Shown piece by piece: positions 44,496 through 54,570 of a DNA stretch of 64,000 nt. How positions within the stretch are numbered: the first letter of the stretch is position 1; every line of letters starts with the position of its first letter. Under the pieces are notes generated by a model that worked only from the letters and a program-made list of their open reading frames with translations, searched no databases and was not told the DNA's origin. Source of the DNA: Proteles cristata cristata (lineage: Eukaryota; Chordata; Mammalia; Carnivora; Hyaenidae). Where the stretch lies: contig JAESUZ010003286.1 in the NCBI GenBank assembly GCA_017311185.1, forward strand, positions 62,001 through 126,000, in the 5' to 3' direction. The translations under genes and the position numbers were made by a program.

Positions 44496-44888
44496 ATCAA
44501 GAAGATGTGGTTTATCTATATGACGGAATACTACATGGCAATGAGAAAGAATGAAATCTGGCCATGTGTAGCAACATGGATGGACCTTGAGGGTGTAATG
44601 CTGAGCGAAATAAATCAGGCAGAGAAGGACAAATATCATATGTTTGCACGTATAGGAGGATTAGGAGGAACTTAACAGAGGACCAAGGGGGAGAAGAAGG
44701 GGGAAATGGTGGGGGAAAGGGAGAGAGGCAAACCATGAGAGACTCTTGAATGCTGAGAACAAACTGAGGACTGATGGATGTGGGGGGAGAGGGGAGGTGG
44801 GCATGGAGGGCACTTGTGGGGATGAGCACTGAGTGTTATATGGAAACCAACCTGACAATAAACTATTTGTAAAAAAAAAAAAAAAAAA
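44496..44888 (+). mobile_element. Young L1 3' end, 5'-truncated
   Basis: Sense orientation. 44500-44660 is the end of ORF2 ('gacggaatactacatggcaatgagaaagaatgaaatctggcc...aacatggatggacc'), followed by a purine-rich 3' UTR, the signal AATAAA at 44857-44862 and an 18-base poly(A) at 44871-44888. It is much less decayed than the surrounding L1 and corresponds to the antisense fragment at 6849-7004. Only about 400 bp of a 6-kb element were copied. Confidence 0.93.
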
Positions 44889-45545
44889 GATATTCTAATG
44901 TGCCAATCAACAGTGAGATATCAAAAGTAACTGGATTCTAATAATAGCACAAGTAGGAATACACTGAAGTTAAAAGATGATCAATATGTTTGTGAACATC
45001 CTTATAATAACTTCATTCTCACTCATGTCCATTCTGAAATGTTTTCTTGAACTAACAAGAAAGGAGCGCTACAGGGCATTACTAATATATAATTGGAAAT
45101 TCAAACTATTAAAAAATTATTGTACCATATGCTGCCAATAACTTAGTTTTTTCTTTTTTTATCACATAGGCATAAATATTTAATAATAAAGCAAGCACAG
45201 ATTGAGAAAGCATAAGTGGTACATGCACATTTACCTAGGTCAAATGTGAGGAGGATGCCATATAATGGCACAACAATTACAATTTTTAGATCAAAAAACC
45301 ATGTGACAGTACAAGTGAACTTTGTAGCAATGTTTCACATAGATAACACAGTTAAAATCTTGAAGTTATAAGTCTTATAATCATCATAAAATAAAACATG
45401 TTATGTTTATTCTTTGGTGACATATACTTGCTTGTTTCATTACCTTTTACAGCATAACTCCTAAAGTGAAGATAAAAATCAGATTAGTCGTGTTAATTGA
45501 TTTTTCTATGTAAATAATAATTTTGAGATTATAAAAAAAGAAAAA
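44889..45545 (+). mobile_element. Putative L1 3'-transduced segment with second poly(A)
   Basis: About 645 bp of non-L1, non-SINE sequence lies between the first poly(A) and a second A-rich tract (45532-45548), with an AATAAT-type signal about 15 bases before it. The 14-bp duplication AAATTTCCCCATAA at 44482-44495 and 45546-45559 flanks L1 plus this segment together. Removal restores the continuous old L1. This is the structure of an L1 transcript that read through its own signal. Confidence 0.8.
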
Positions 45546-45870
45546 AAATTTCCCCATAAGTACTGCTTTAGCAGCATCCCCCAAAATCTGATATTGTATT
45601 TTCATTTCATTCTGTTCTAAATATCTTCTAATTTCATTTTTCAATTTTTCTTTAATCCATGGGTTCCTTAAAAGTGCTATTTAGTTCCCAATCATTTGAG
45701 GATTTTACGGAGAACTTTCTGTCATTGATGTAGAATTAAAGTCCAATGTGATCTAAGAAAAAGCTTTCTATGAAGTGAATTGTTTGAAATTTTTTGAGAC
45801 TCGTTTTGTGGCCCCAAATATAATCTATCTTGGTAAACATGCCATATGCACTTGTTAAGAACGCATATTT

Positions 45871-46062
45871 AGCTTAAGTGTCTGACTCTTGATTTTGGCT
45901 CAGGTCATGATCTCACAGTTCATGAGTTCAAGCCCCACATTGAACTCTGTGCTGACAGCATGAAGCCTGCTTGGGATTCTTTCTCTCCCTCTCTCTCTGC
46001 CCCTCCCCTGCTGTCTCTCTCTTTCTCTCTCTCTTTCATAATACATAAACATTAATTTAAAA
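45871..46062 (+). repeat. Feline SINE, 5'-shortened
   Basis: Begins within the head at 'TTAGCTTAAGTGTCTGAC', with a CT-rich body and tail 'ATACATAAACATTAATTTAAAAAG'. Imperfect duplications AGAACGCATATTT / AGAACATATATCT flank it. The first 20 or so bases of the SINE are absent. Confidence 0.85.
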
Positions 46063-46231
46063 AGAACATATATCTTACTGGTGTTAGGAAGAGTATTCAA
46101 TAAATGCCAGTTGCAACAAGTAGCTTGATAGTATTGTTCAAGTCTTCCATATTTTTCACTGATTTTCTACTTAGTCCATCATTTTTGAGAGATAGTTACT
46201 AAAATCCCTAATGATAGTTGTGTATTTTTCT

Positions 46232-46449
46232 TTTTTTTCCCTTTTTAAAAAAATTTCTGAGAGAGAAAGAGACAGCATGAGCAGGGGAGGGTCAGAGAGA
46301 GAGGGAGATACAGAATCTGAAGCAGGCTCCAGGCTCTGAGCTAGCTGTCAGCACAGAGCCAGACACAGGGCTCGAACCCATGAACCGTGAGATCATGACC
46401 TGAGCCGAAGTTGGACGCTTAACTGACTGAGCCACCCAGGTGCCTCTAA
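46232..46449 (-). repeat. Feline SINE, antisense
   Basis: Duplication TTGTGTATTTTTCT at 46218-46231 and 46450-46463 is perfect over 14 bp. Older subtype ('GAGCCGAAGTTGGACGCTTAACTGACTGAGCC'). Confidence 0.95.
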
Positions 46450-46640
46450 TTGTGTATTTTTCTATTTCTCCTTTTGTTTCTATGAGTTCTGCTTCATGTA
46501 TTTCAAGCTTTATTTTTAGGCACGTAACATTTAGGATTATGTTATCTTGATTACTCAACCCTGCCCCCTTATCACATAATGAAATGACCTTCTTTATCTC
46601 TGGCAATATTCTTTTATTTTTTTAAATATTTATTCATTTT

Positions 46641-46845
46641 TTTTAATTTATTTTTTTAGGAGAGAGAGAGAGACAGCGTGAGCAGGGGAGGGTCAGAGAG
46701 AGAGGGAGTCACAGGCTGAAACAGGCTCCAGGCTCTGAGCTGTCAGTCAGCACAGAGCCCGACGCGGGGCTTGAACCCACGAACCGCGAGATCATGACCC
46801 AAGCGAAAGTCGGACGCTTAACCGACTAAGCCACCCAGGCGCCCC
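46641..46845 (-). repeat. Feline SINE, subtype B, nested in older SINE tail
   Basis: Duplication AATATTTATTCATTTT at 46625-46640 and 46846-46861 is perfect over 16 bp and lies in the A-tail of the SINE to the right. Sequence is close to subtype B consensus ('GAGATCATGACCCAAGCGAAAGTCGGACGCTTAACCGACTAAGCC'). Confidence 0.96.
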
Positions 46846-46861
46846 AATATTTATTCATTTT

Positions 46862-47050
46862 TGAGAGACAGAGAGAGACAGAACAGGAGACAGGGAGAGG
46901 CAGAGAGAGATGAAGACGCAGAATCCTAAGCAGGCTCCAGGCTCTGAGCTGTCAGCACAGAGCCTGGTGCAGGGCTCTAACTCATGAACTGCAAGATCAT
47001 AACCTCTGCCAAAGTTGGATACCTAACTGACTGAGCCATCCAGGTGCCCC
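46862..47050 (-). repeat. Feline SINE, antisense, host of nested SINE
   Basis: Body plus tail remnant at 46615-46624. Outer duplications TCTGGCAATATTCTT (about 46600-46614) and TCTGGTAATATTCTT (47051-47065) differ at one base. Older subtype with many substitutions. Confidence 0.93.
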
Positions 47051-47361
47051 TCTGGTAATATTCTTCACTCTGAAATATACTTTGATATTAATATAGCATT
47101 CTAGCTTTTCTTTGACTAGTGTTAGCATGGTGTATTTTTTCCCATCCATCCACTATAACCTATCTGTGTCTTTGTATTTAAAATGTGGTTTTATAGGCCG
47201 CACATTCTTTTTCATGCAATCGGGCAATCTGTGCCTTGTAATTTGGGCACTTAGACCCTGTACATTTAATGTGCTTATAGATGTCATCTAGATACCTGTT
47301 TTCTATTTAATCCCACTATTCTTTGTTCCCTTTTTCCTTTGTCCTTTGCTTCTTTATTATT

Positions 47362-47458
47362 ATTATTATTTTAAGTAAACGCTATGTCCAACATGGGGCT
47401 TAAACTTATGACCCTGAGATCAGGAGTTACATCTACTGACTGAGCCAGCCAGGTACCC
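47362..47458 (-). repeat. Short carnivore (CAN-type) SINE, antisense
   Basis: 'TTATTATTTTAAGTAAACGC...AACATGGGGCTTAAACTTATGACCCTGAGATCAGGAGT...GACTGAGCCAGCCAGGTACCC' is the short carnivore-wide SINE without the long feline CT-rich section. A (TTA)n run forms the tail side. It predates the feline-specific copies. Confidence 0.85.
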
Positions 47459-47684
47459 ATCTTTTACTTCTTTTGATTATGATTCTATTTCTTATCTTTG
47501 TTGATATATTGCTATCACTGCTTTCCCCTTGTTTTGTTATTTCAATATAGTTTATAGAACACAAATTTAACTTATCATAGTCTAGCTTCAAGTGATATTG
47601 TACCATTTTATATATAGTATAAGAACTTTACAACAGTACATACCCATTTTTCCACTACCAATATTTGTGATATTGTTGTTATGC

Positions 47685-47815
47685 ATTTTGATTGAGCCCT
47701 ATGTTGGACTCTGTCTTGTATGTGGAACCTGCTTGGGATTCTCTCTCCCTCTTTCTGTGTCTCTCCCCAAGTCATACGTTCTCTCTCTCTCAAACACTAA
47801 AAAAATATTTATGTA
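47685..47815 (+). repeat. Feline SINE, 5'-truncated
   Basis: Only the distal part remains: 'ttgagccctatgttggactctgt...cctgcttgggattctctctccc...tctctctcaaacactaaaaaaat'. The tRNA-like A box is missing. Confidence 0.8.
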
Positions 47816-48085
47816 TTTATATTTAACATTTCTAATACTTTTCATTATTTTCCTGTGTAATAAAATTTCCATCTGGTGTCATTTTCCTTCTGTCTGATCA
47901 ACTTCCTTTAGCATTCTTTTTGTATGAGTGTGTTAACAATGAATTCATTCTGTTTTTATTTCTCAAGTCTTTTTGTCTTTGTTTTTAAACAATAGTTTTG
48001 CTGAATATAAAATTCTAGGTTGACGAGCTTTTTTATTTTTCAGTACATCAAAGGTATGGCTTCACGATCTTCTTACTTGCATTGT

Positions 48086-48313
48086 TTATTTTGTTTGCTT
48101 GTTTATTTATTTTGGAAGAGAGAGAAAGAGTGAGCATATGCACACATGCAAGCAGGGGAGGGGCAGAGAGAGAGAGAGAGAGTGAGAGAATCCCAAGCAG
48201 GCTCCACACTCAGTGCAGAGCCTGATTCAGGGCTCAGTCTTATGATTGTGAGATTATGACCTGAGCAGAAATCAAGAGTCAGATGTTTAACCAACTGAGT
48301 CATACACGTGCCA
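48086..48313 (-). repeat. Feline SINE, antisense
   Basis: Tail 'TTTATTTTGTTTGCTTGTTTATTTATTTTGGAAGAGAG', head 'GAGTCATACACGTGCC'. Approximate duplications CTTGCATTGTTT / CTTGCACTGTTT flank it. Diverged. Confidence 0.88.
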
Positions 48314-48524
48314 CTTGCTTGCACTGTTTCTGATGAGAAATATGCTCTTATCTTCATCTTTGTTCCTCTGTATGTGGGTTTGTTTGTTTGTTTTGCCTCT
48401 TGTAGCTTTTTGAAGTTTCTCTTTTTCAATGCTTTTGAGCAATTACATTATCATATGTCTTGATATCCTTTCCTTCATGTTTCTTGTTCTTGAGGCTAAT
48501 TGAACTTAAACCTATAGCTTTATA

Positions 48525-49430
48525 TTGATCATTGATTGTCATCAGAGGACATACTCTGCATGTTTCCAACTTTTCAACTTTATTAACATTTGTTTATTTT
48601 CTGCTCAATATATAGTCTATCCTGGTGAACATTCCATGGGCACTTGAAAAATATAAGTATTCTGTAGTTACTAGGTGTCAAAGTGTGTGATAATGTTGTT
48701 GAGCTCTTTAATGTCCTTACTGTTTTTGCGATAATAATTCTACCAACTACCAAGAGAGTAAAACTATGGTTATATATTTACCTATGTCCCCATTAGTTCT
48801 GTCAGTTTTCACTTCATGTATTTTGAAACTCTGCTATTGCACACATTCGCATTTATAACTGTTTTGTCCTCTCAAAGAATGGACCCACTTTTCATATGAA
48901 GCTTACTTCTTTGATAATACATCTTGTCTTGAAGTATGATATCTGATATTAATATAGCCAGTCACTTTAGCTTTCTTATGATTAGTACTTCTGCATAGTG
49001 TATATGGCAGTATTAATAGAAAATAGACCGTTGTAGACAGAAGATAATTAGCTCTTGCTGTTTTAACCAGCCCAAAAGTGTCTGTCTTTAATTGATATGT
49101 TTAGTTCATTTACATTTAATATTATTCTTGATAAGGCTGTCTTTAGGATGGCCATTTGGTTATTTGTCTTCTATTCATCCTGTTTTCCTTTTCTCTTTCT
49201 TCTTTTGTCTTCCTTGGAGTTAATTTGAAAAATTAAGTATTCCATTTGAATTACTCTATTGGGTTTTTTCCTCTTTCCAATATTTTTATTACAAAACATT
49301 TCAAACATACCAATTTGTTGAAAAAGGTTTTCAGTGAACATCCACATACCCACCATCAATAGTTTCTGTAGAAACAGAAAGACTTCATTCAGTCTAACCA
49401 CCTTCCATATTGGGTATGTACCTAGTCTCT
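48525..49430 (-). mobile_element. Second ancient L1 fragment, antisense
   Basis: This piece covers the same part of ORF2 as 45760-47350 ('tggtgaacattccatgggcacttg', 'ctgatattaatatagccagtcactttagctttcttatgattag', 'ttcatttacatttaatattattcttg'), so it must be a different L1 copy. From 49270, 'attacaaaacatttcaaacatac...cagtgaacatccacatacccaccatc' resembles another old L1-type 3' segment. Confidence 0.75.
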
Positions 49431-49864
49431 TAATTTAAAGTAGAGGTAAATGCATTGAAAGAATTGCATTAATAGAAAATGTAACTCCCAAAATTTGGGG
49501 AGTGACAGTCCCATCTTCACATATGTATCAAGCATTTACTGTGAGAGGGAACTAGACAATCTGGACTACTCCACAAAGGGTGACCAGCATGAGGCTGTGA
49601 CTGGATGCTAGGTCATTATGAGGAAGGAACTGGCTGTGCTGTACCCAGGAAAGAAGAGGGGGAGTTAAGAAGAGACATTTATAGGTAAGCCTTCCAGCCT
49701 CAGGGGAGGAGAGGAAGTTGTCTTTGGGAGATTCCAGGAGTTAGGACTAGATGGACACTCCATAGAAACAAATATAGCTTCAATAGAAGGAGCAAATAAC
49801 AGGAAAAGGTACTAAAAATGAGCCAGACCCCTCAGTAGATAGTGAGCTCCCCATTGCTGAAGTT
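49431..49864. other. Unassigned DNA, no gene
   Basis: About 430 bp with no supported gene or named repeat. Confidence 0.35.
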
Positions 49865-50740
49865 ATGCAAGCATTCACTCATTCAACAAATATTTATCCA
49901 GCCTGACACTGAGCTAGGCACTGTGGATAGTACAGTGATTAAAACAGACTTCTTATCCTCATAAAGTGGTAGATATTAAATAATCCCACAAATAAATCTA
50001 TAACTATCAGTAATGATTCATACAGGACATCTGCTCTGGCAAGAATTGGAGAAGAGGAGTAATTATTTTCTTCTTCTTTTTTTTAATGTTTTATTTATTT
50101 CTAGGAGAGAGAGAGAGAGAGAGACAGCGTGAGCAGGGGAGGGTCAGAGAGAGAGGGAGTCACAGACTCTGAAACAGGCTCCAGGCTCTGAGCTGGCAGT
50201 CAGCACAGAGCCTGACACGGGGCTCGAACTCATGAACAGCGAGATCATGACCTAAGCAAAAGTCGGACGCTTAACCGACTAAGCCACCTTGGCGCCCCAA
50301 GAGTAATTATTTTCTAACTTTAAGTCCAGACAGCATAGAGTCACAGGAAGCCCTAAATAAGTGATGGCTTCTGTAATTATATTAACATTATTATTATTAT
50401 TACTACTATTTGTTCTATGACTCATTTTTTCACATTTCCTGGGTGCTCACTTTGTGCTGTGCAAGAAGGCCAAGCTGCACGAGATGGGTCTTTGTCCTCC
50501 AAGTGGAAGAGCGCCCCAGTTAACAGACCATCCAAAGCAGTGTGAGAAGTGCTGTAATTAGAAACCAGGATACCAGAGAGGCATTGGCTGCCCAGGAAGC
50601 AGTTAGGGAGATCCTGGAGTGGGAGTGGGGTTGGGGAAAGCTTTAGAATAAGTGGGGATGATCTGGATCTTGAAGGACAGGTGGGAGGAGCCTTGAAGGG
50701 GGAAGTCAGCAAAACTGCTGTGTGTTGATCTCTGCAGGCC
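49865..50740 (-). mobile_element. L2 3' region, antisense, interrupted by SINE
   Basis: 'cattcactcattcaacaaatatttatccagcctgacactgagctaggcactgtggatagtacagtgattaaaacagac' (49873-49950) is the antisense L2 end. After the SINE, 50420-50740 ('cctgggtgctcactttgtgctgtgcaag', 'gatcttgaaggacaggtggga') is similar but starts again at the terminus, so two L2 copies may be present. Confidence 0.75.
50071..50300 (-). repeat. Feline SINE, antisense, subtype B (young-looking)
   Basis: Perfect duplication GAGTAATTATTTTC at 50057-50070 and 50301-50314. Close to subtype B consensus with a (GA)n expansion at 50105-50122. Confidence 0.96.
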
Positions 50741-50819
50741 TCCAGGGAACTGACCACCTGAGATGCCCCGTCCTCGATAACCACCTTCCTCATCTCCCAG
50801 CCCCATCCCCACCCCCTAC

Positions 50820-51100
50820 CCACTTGGAGGTGGCGGGATAAGCTCAGCTGGGCCCCTCAGCCAATTAACACTCTTTGCATCTGAAAAGCTCAAATCAGCT
50901 CCTCAGAGGTGTTAGAGATCAGAGTAATTACAGTCTCTTTCTCATGCAAATCTAAACCAAAATTTGAGTGTTTGTCTTCTTGAAAAATTAGGGCCCTAAG
51001 TTCTAGGACGTGGCATTGAAATTCAGCATGGGGAGGTGATGGCTTCAAGAACTAGAAGCCAATTTGTTGGGACGCTCTCCAAAAATATTTGATTCAATTA
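50820..51100. promoter_or_regulatory. Candidate conserved non-coding element with octamers
   Basis: Repeat-free. Contains a perfect octamer ATGCAAAT at 50944-50951, TTTGCAT at 50874-50880, CCAAT followed by TAAC at about 50860 and 'gagtaattacag' at about 50921-50932. Homeodomain/POU-type sites are suggested. Function is inferred. Confidence 0.35.
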
Positions 51101-51107
51101 AATAAAA

Positions 51108-51330
51108 ATGGCAGCGGAAGTGATATTCTTTAAACACAAATCGGATCCCACCTCTCCCCTGGTCTCCAATGCACTCACAGTAAGATTCAAGGCACTTAAA
51201 ACAGTCTCAAAAGCCCCTGCCTTCCTCCAAATTTCATCTCAGGTCCCGTCATACGTGCTTGTCACACTTTGTAATTATTTATTTACTGGTTGGCCTCCCC
51301 CACATCATTAATTAAATACATTTCTGTTAC
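51108..51330 (+). mobile_element. L2 fragment
   Basis: 'aaatcggatcccacctctcccctggtctccaatgcactcacagtaagattcaaggc...aaaagcccctgccttcctccaaatttcatctc' matches a more 5' part of the L2 3' region ('...ccctgcttaaaaccc...tggctccc'-type). Confidence 0.6.
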
Positions 51331-51679
51331 TGCTCACCCCGAAGCATAATATATAAAGTTGCCCAAATGAAAAATAGCTCAATTGCAAATCAGTGCTTGC
51401 GACTTGGAATGTGCCCTAGAGCTATTGGGAATGGGGCTTTTATTTAAAACATCCCTGACTACCCACAGTGTGCCCCTGGCTGGTGTCAGGTTTAAGGTCT
51501 ACTGTCACTAACTTCTACTTGTGTCTCTGCTTACACTCTTATGGAGAACAACTAACTGGTCTCTTTGAGATCCACTAACTTCCTGAACACGCTTCACAAA
51601 TGGCTAATTTTTAAGTTGGACACTCACAAACATAACTTTCAATGCAAAGAGAATTCCTCCAGCCATGGGAAGAAATAAG

Positions 51680-51855
51680 AATGGCATTTTATTCAACTGA
51701 GTTGTTTACTGTCTTTCCTGTCTCCCCCATTAGAATGTATGCATTGGGAGGGCAGGGACCCATGTTTATCTGGTCACCATCTATTTGCAGCACCTAGAAC
51801 AGTGCCTGGCACTTGATGGATGTTCCAGAAATATAAATATTTTGAATGAATGGAT
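51680..51855 (+). mobile_element. L2 3' end
   Basis: 'ttgtttactgtctttcctgtctcccccattagaatgtatgcattgggagggcagggacccatgtttatctg' and 'gcagcacctagaacagtgcctggcacttgatggatgttccagaaatat...gaatgaatgg' are classic L2 terminal landmarks. Confidence 0.9.
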
Positions 51856-52139
51856 TCTCTAAAACTGCATATAAAGAGGCTTGGTGCCAGCCCCATGGGC
51901 ATAGAGGTGAAGAGACCCAGATTCAGCCTTGGAGGGGCTCATAGCTCAGCGGGGTCACCCACAGGACCCAGGACTCATTTTTTCACTCAGCAGTGAGCAT
52001 GCTGTATAGTGGAATCAGACCGTAAATGCAAGGATACAAAGTAAGCAAATCAACCACATGAGTTTAGGAAGAAGAAAGGGAGCAAGAAATGACCATCTTC
52101 CCATCGTGCACAATTTCCCCAGGAAAAAGGATCCCAACA

Positions 52140-52570
52140 TTCTATTTAGTCATCAAACATTGTTGGAACCAGGTACTGCTCTAGGCACTAAGAATACAGT
52201 GATGAATTAAAGCTACCCTTGTCCTCAAGCAAAGACCGGAAAAAACAAAATAAAAAGAACCCACGCCATAATACTATATCACATGGTAACAATAGACATA
52301 TACATAAGTCTAGACCTTTCACAGAAATAAGAATGATTTACCACAAGGGAGAGGAGAATACAGTGAATTTTCTTGAAAGAGACAATGCCTGAACTGGGTT
52401 TAGACAGATATTAGGAGTTTTCTGGGCGAAGGAGAAGAGGGCACTCCAGGCATTCTGGATTCTGCATTCCAGGCAGAGGGCACAACTGGTGCAGAGACAT
52501 AGAAATGTGAGCCAGGATGATGCATTTGAAGAACTGCAAGTCATTTGGGGTCATTGCTGAAGTGTAAAGT
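52140..52570 (-). mobile_element. L2 3' region, antisense
   Basis: 'ggtactgctctaggcactaagaatacagtgatgaattaaagctacccttgtcctc', then 'gaactgggtttagacagatattaggagttttc' and 'cattccaggcagagggcacaactggtgcagagacatagaaatg' follow the antisense L2 order. Confidence 0.85.
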
Positions 52571-52755
52571 GAAATAGGAAATCTAGAGGCACTAAGACAG
52601 GAAAAATAGCTAGGCTCCGATGCTGGAAGGTTTTGCCTGGATGTTATGCCTCAAGGTACAGGGGACCAGTGCTAGGATTATACTCAAGAATGATGAATCA
52701 GCCTTTGCCACATAATAAGCCACCCCAAATCTCAATGGTTTAAAACAACAGTGTT

Positions 52756-52857
52756 GGGGCACCTGGCTGGCTCAGTCAGTGGAGCATGTAACTCTTGATC
52801 TCAGGATTGTTAAGTTTGAGTCCCATGTTGGGTGTAGAGATAATCTAAAAATAAAAT
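52756..52857 (+). repeat. Short carnivore (CAN-type) SINE
   Basis: 'GGGGCACCTGGCTGGCTCAGTCAGTGGAGCATGTAACTCTTGATCTCAGGATTGTTAAGTTTGAGTCCCATGTTGGGTGTAGAGATAATCTAAAAATAAAAT'-type organisation, i.e. the short carnivore form without the long CT-rich body. The felid SINE that follows entered its A-tail. Confidence 0.88.
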
Positions 52858-52867
52858 ATTTTTATTA

Positions 52868-53072
52868 TTTTTTTTAATGTTTATCTAATTTTGAGAGGGA
52901 GACAGAGCACAAGTGGAGGGTGGGCAGAGAGAGAGGGAGACACAGAATCTGAAGCAGGCTCCAGGCTCTGAGCTGTCTGCACAGAGCCTGACACAGGGAT
53001 CAAACTCATGAATGGTGAGATCATGACCTGAGCTGAAGTCAGACACTTAACCAATGAAGCCACCCAGACACC
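52868..53072 (-). repeat. Feline SINE, antisense, in tail of CAN SINE
   Basis: Its duplication is the CAN tail itself: 'TCTAAAAATAAAATATTTTT' (from 52844) and 'TCTAAAAACAAAATCTTTAA' (from 53073). Orientation is opposite to the host SINE, giving a tail-to-tail inverted pair. Confidence 0.9.
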
Positions 53073-53479
53073 TCTAAAAACAAAATCTTTAAATTTATGA
53101 CCTATTTGAGGTCAGCCAGGGACTGATTTTGGCAGGCCTTTGATGAGGCTATTTGGCTCTTCATGAGTCTCTTTTCTTCCTCCTGGGACCACGGGGCCAA
53201 CATGGGTGGTGTCTTGATCATGGCAATGGCAGAAGCACAGAGTACAAAAGGAGACATGCAAGGTGTCAGGAGGCCTGGGCTCGGAAATGGCACATGGTTG
53301 CTTCCACCTCATTCTGTTGGCCAAAGGAAGTCACATGGCCTGGTCCAGATTCAAAGGCATGCACCTGCAAAGTCATATGACACAGAGCATGGGTAAAAGG
53401 AGAACTGAAGAACAGGGTCCATCAATGCACTCTAACCCGGGTAATGTGATCAGATCTCTGCATTAGGCCTCTTGGTGGC

Positions 53480-54110
53480 AATGCGGAGGGTGGATTAAAG
53501 GGGATAAGGCAGTTTCCAAGATTCAAGCATGAACTAAAGGAATGCCCCTAGGACCCCACAATTTGTTCTCTCCTCTATTCCACGTACTGGGATTTAGCCA
53601 GATGGGGCAAAGGTGTGGGGTGGGGGGCGCTTATCTTTAGTCTTTTGTTCGATTCTAAGAGCTCAGCCTGAGCACTTTGGTGCTTGCAGCAGTGAATAAG
53701 GAGACTTTGAAATAAGCAGATAAAGGCTAATATTCAATAAACTAGTGAACAAGAGTTTTCTTTAACTCTCTTGGAAAAGACATCTCTGAGACAAAAACAG
53801 AGCTGAGCTGCAATATTGGATAAGCTTCACTGATCACAAGAAAACCTAACATAGGTAATTGACTATTGGCAAACGCAACAGAACCAAATAAAGCAAGTAA
53901 TTAACAATTATTGTGCTCGGAGGTAATGGAACTACAAATCCAGGCCGCTTAGGTGTTTGTCCCAGGCATTGATAAGAACAGAGTGTTTGTTAGTGGATGA
54001 GTAACCCAAGTGTGAAATTCATTTTATTAGACTACATCTAAAAATAGACTTGAACCAGACAGTGGAAAAGAACAGAATTCATCCCTACTTGCTCACTGGG
54101 GCACACAGGT
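53480..54110. promoter_or_regulatory. Candidate conserved non-coding element
   Basis: Repeat-free. Key cluster at about 53860-53930: 'ggtaattgac', 'ttggcaaac', 'caagtaattaacaattattgtgc' (TAATTA core next to an ATTGT/ACAAT SOX-like pair). Also 'aataaactagtgaac' and 'tttattagactacatctaaaaatag'. No coding structure. Inferred only. Confidence 0.4.
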
Positions 54111-54124
54111 AATAAACTCAAGAC

Positions 54125-54570
54125 TCTGGTTTTTGTTTAAAACGGGAATTGTGGTAGATGGTTTGCAAAAATGGCCCCAGTTATTTCCCTTCCTGTATCT
54201 ACGCTGTTTGGCAGATGTGATTTTGCAGCTCTTCCCAAGACGTGGGGTCTATTTCTCCACCTCTGGAGACTGTGACTAGTTCTGACAAACAGACTATGGC
54301 AGAGGTGATATTATGCTACTTACGAACCTAAGCCTCAAGAGGCCTTGTACCCTGTTACACGCTCTCTTAGGACCCTTGTCTCCACCATATGAACAAGCCC
54401 AGGCAATGCTATTGGAGGGTGAGGTAATGAGTCAGCCCAGTTGTCCATCCCAGCAAAGACCCCAAGCATGTGAGACAGCTTAGCCAAAATCAGCAAAGAG
54501 GAATGATTGAGGAGACCCAGAATGGCTGGTATGGCCTTCAGTCTTGACATCTAGAACTATCAGGGCCCTT
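54125..54570 (+). mobile_element. MLT1-like LTR, sense, partial
   Basis: 'ttgtggtagatggtttgcaaaaatggccccagttatttcccttcc' followed by 'tgactagttctgacaaacagactatggcagaggtgatattatgctact' are the 5' landmarks of MLT1-type LTRs. The 3' half is strongly diverged. Confidence 0.75.

Larger units (their letters stand above)
45560..47354 (-). mobile_element. Ancient L1 ORF2 5' portion, antisense, multiply interrupted
   Basis: Blocks at 45560-45870, 46066-46231, 46450-46614 and 47051-47354 read in order as antisense L1 ORF2 ('gggttccttaaaagtgctatttagttcccaatcatttg', 'ctatctcttggtaaacatgcc'-like, 'tgattttctacttagtcc', 'gacattaatatagc'-like, 'agaccctgtacatttaatgtg'). Five SINEs interrupt them. No frame survives. 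Confidence 0.85.
47459..48524 (-). mobile_element. Ancient L1 5' portion, antisense
   Basis: 'tttttaaacaatagttttgctgaatataaaattctaggttgac', 'cattgtttctgatgagaaatatgctc' and 'gagcaattacattatcatatgtcttg' match the antisense 5' part of old L1/HAL1-like elements. SINEs interrupt it at 47685 and 48086. Confidence 0.75.
52700..53470 (-). mobile_element. MLT1-like LTR, antisense, interrupted by two SINEs
   Basis: 'cataataagccaccccaaatctcaatggtttaaaacaaca' (52710-52750) is the antisense MLT1 start. After the SINE pair, 53101-53470 contains 'ttctgttggccaaaggaagtcacatggcctggtccagattcaaagg', the distal landmark. No coding capacity. Confidence 0.65.

Noticed and set aside
44820..44888. Poly(A) and AATAAA as the end of a host gene
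   Set aside because: They belong to the young L1 3' end, identified by its 3' UTR and flanking duplication.
46641..47050. Tandem SINE duplication
   Set aside because: The two copies are of different subtypes and each has its own target-site duplication, so this is nested insertion, not duplication.
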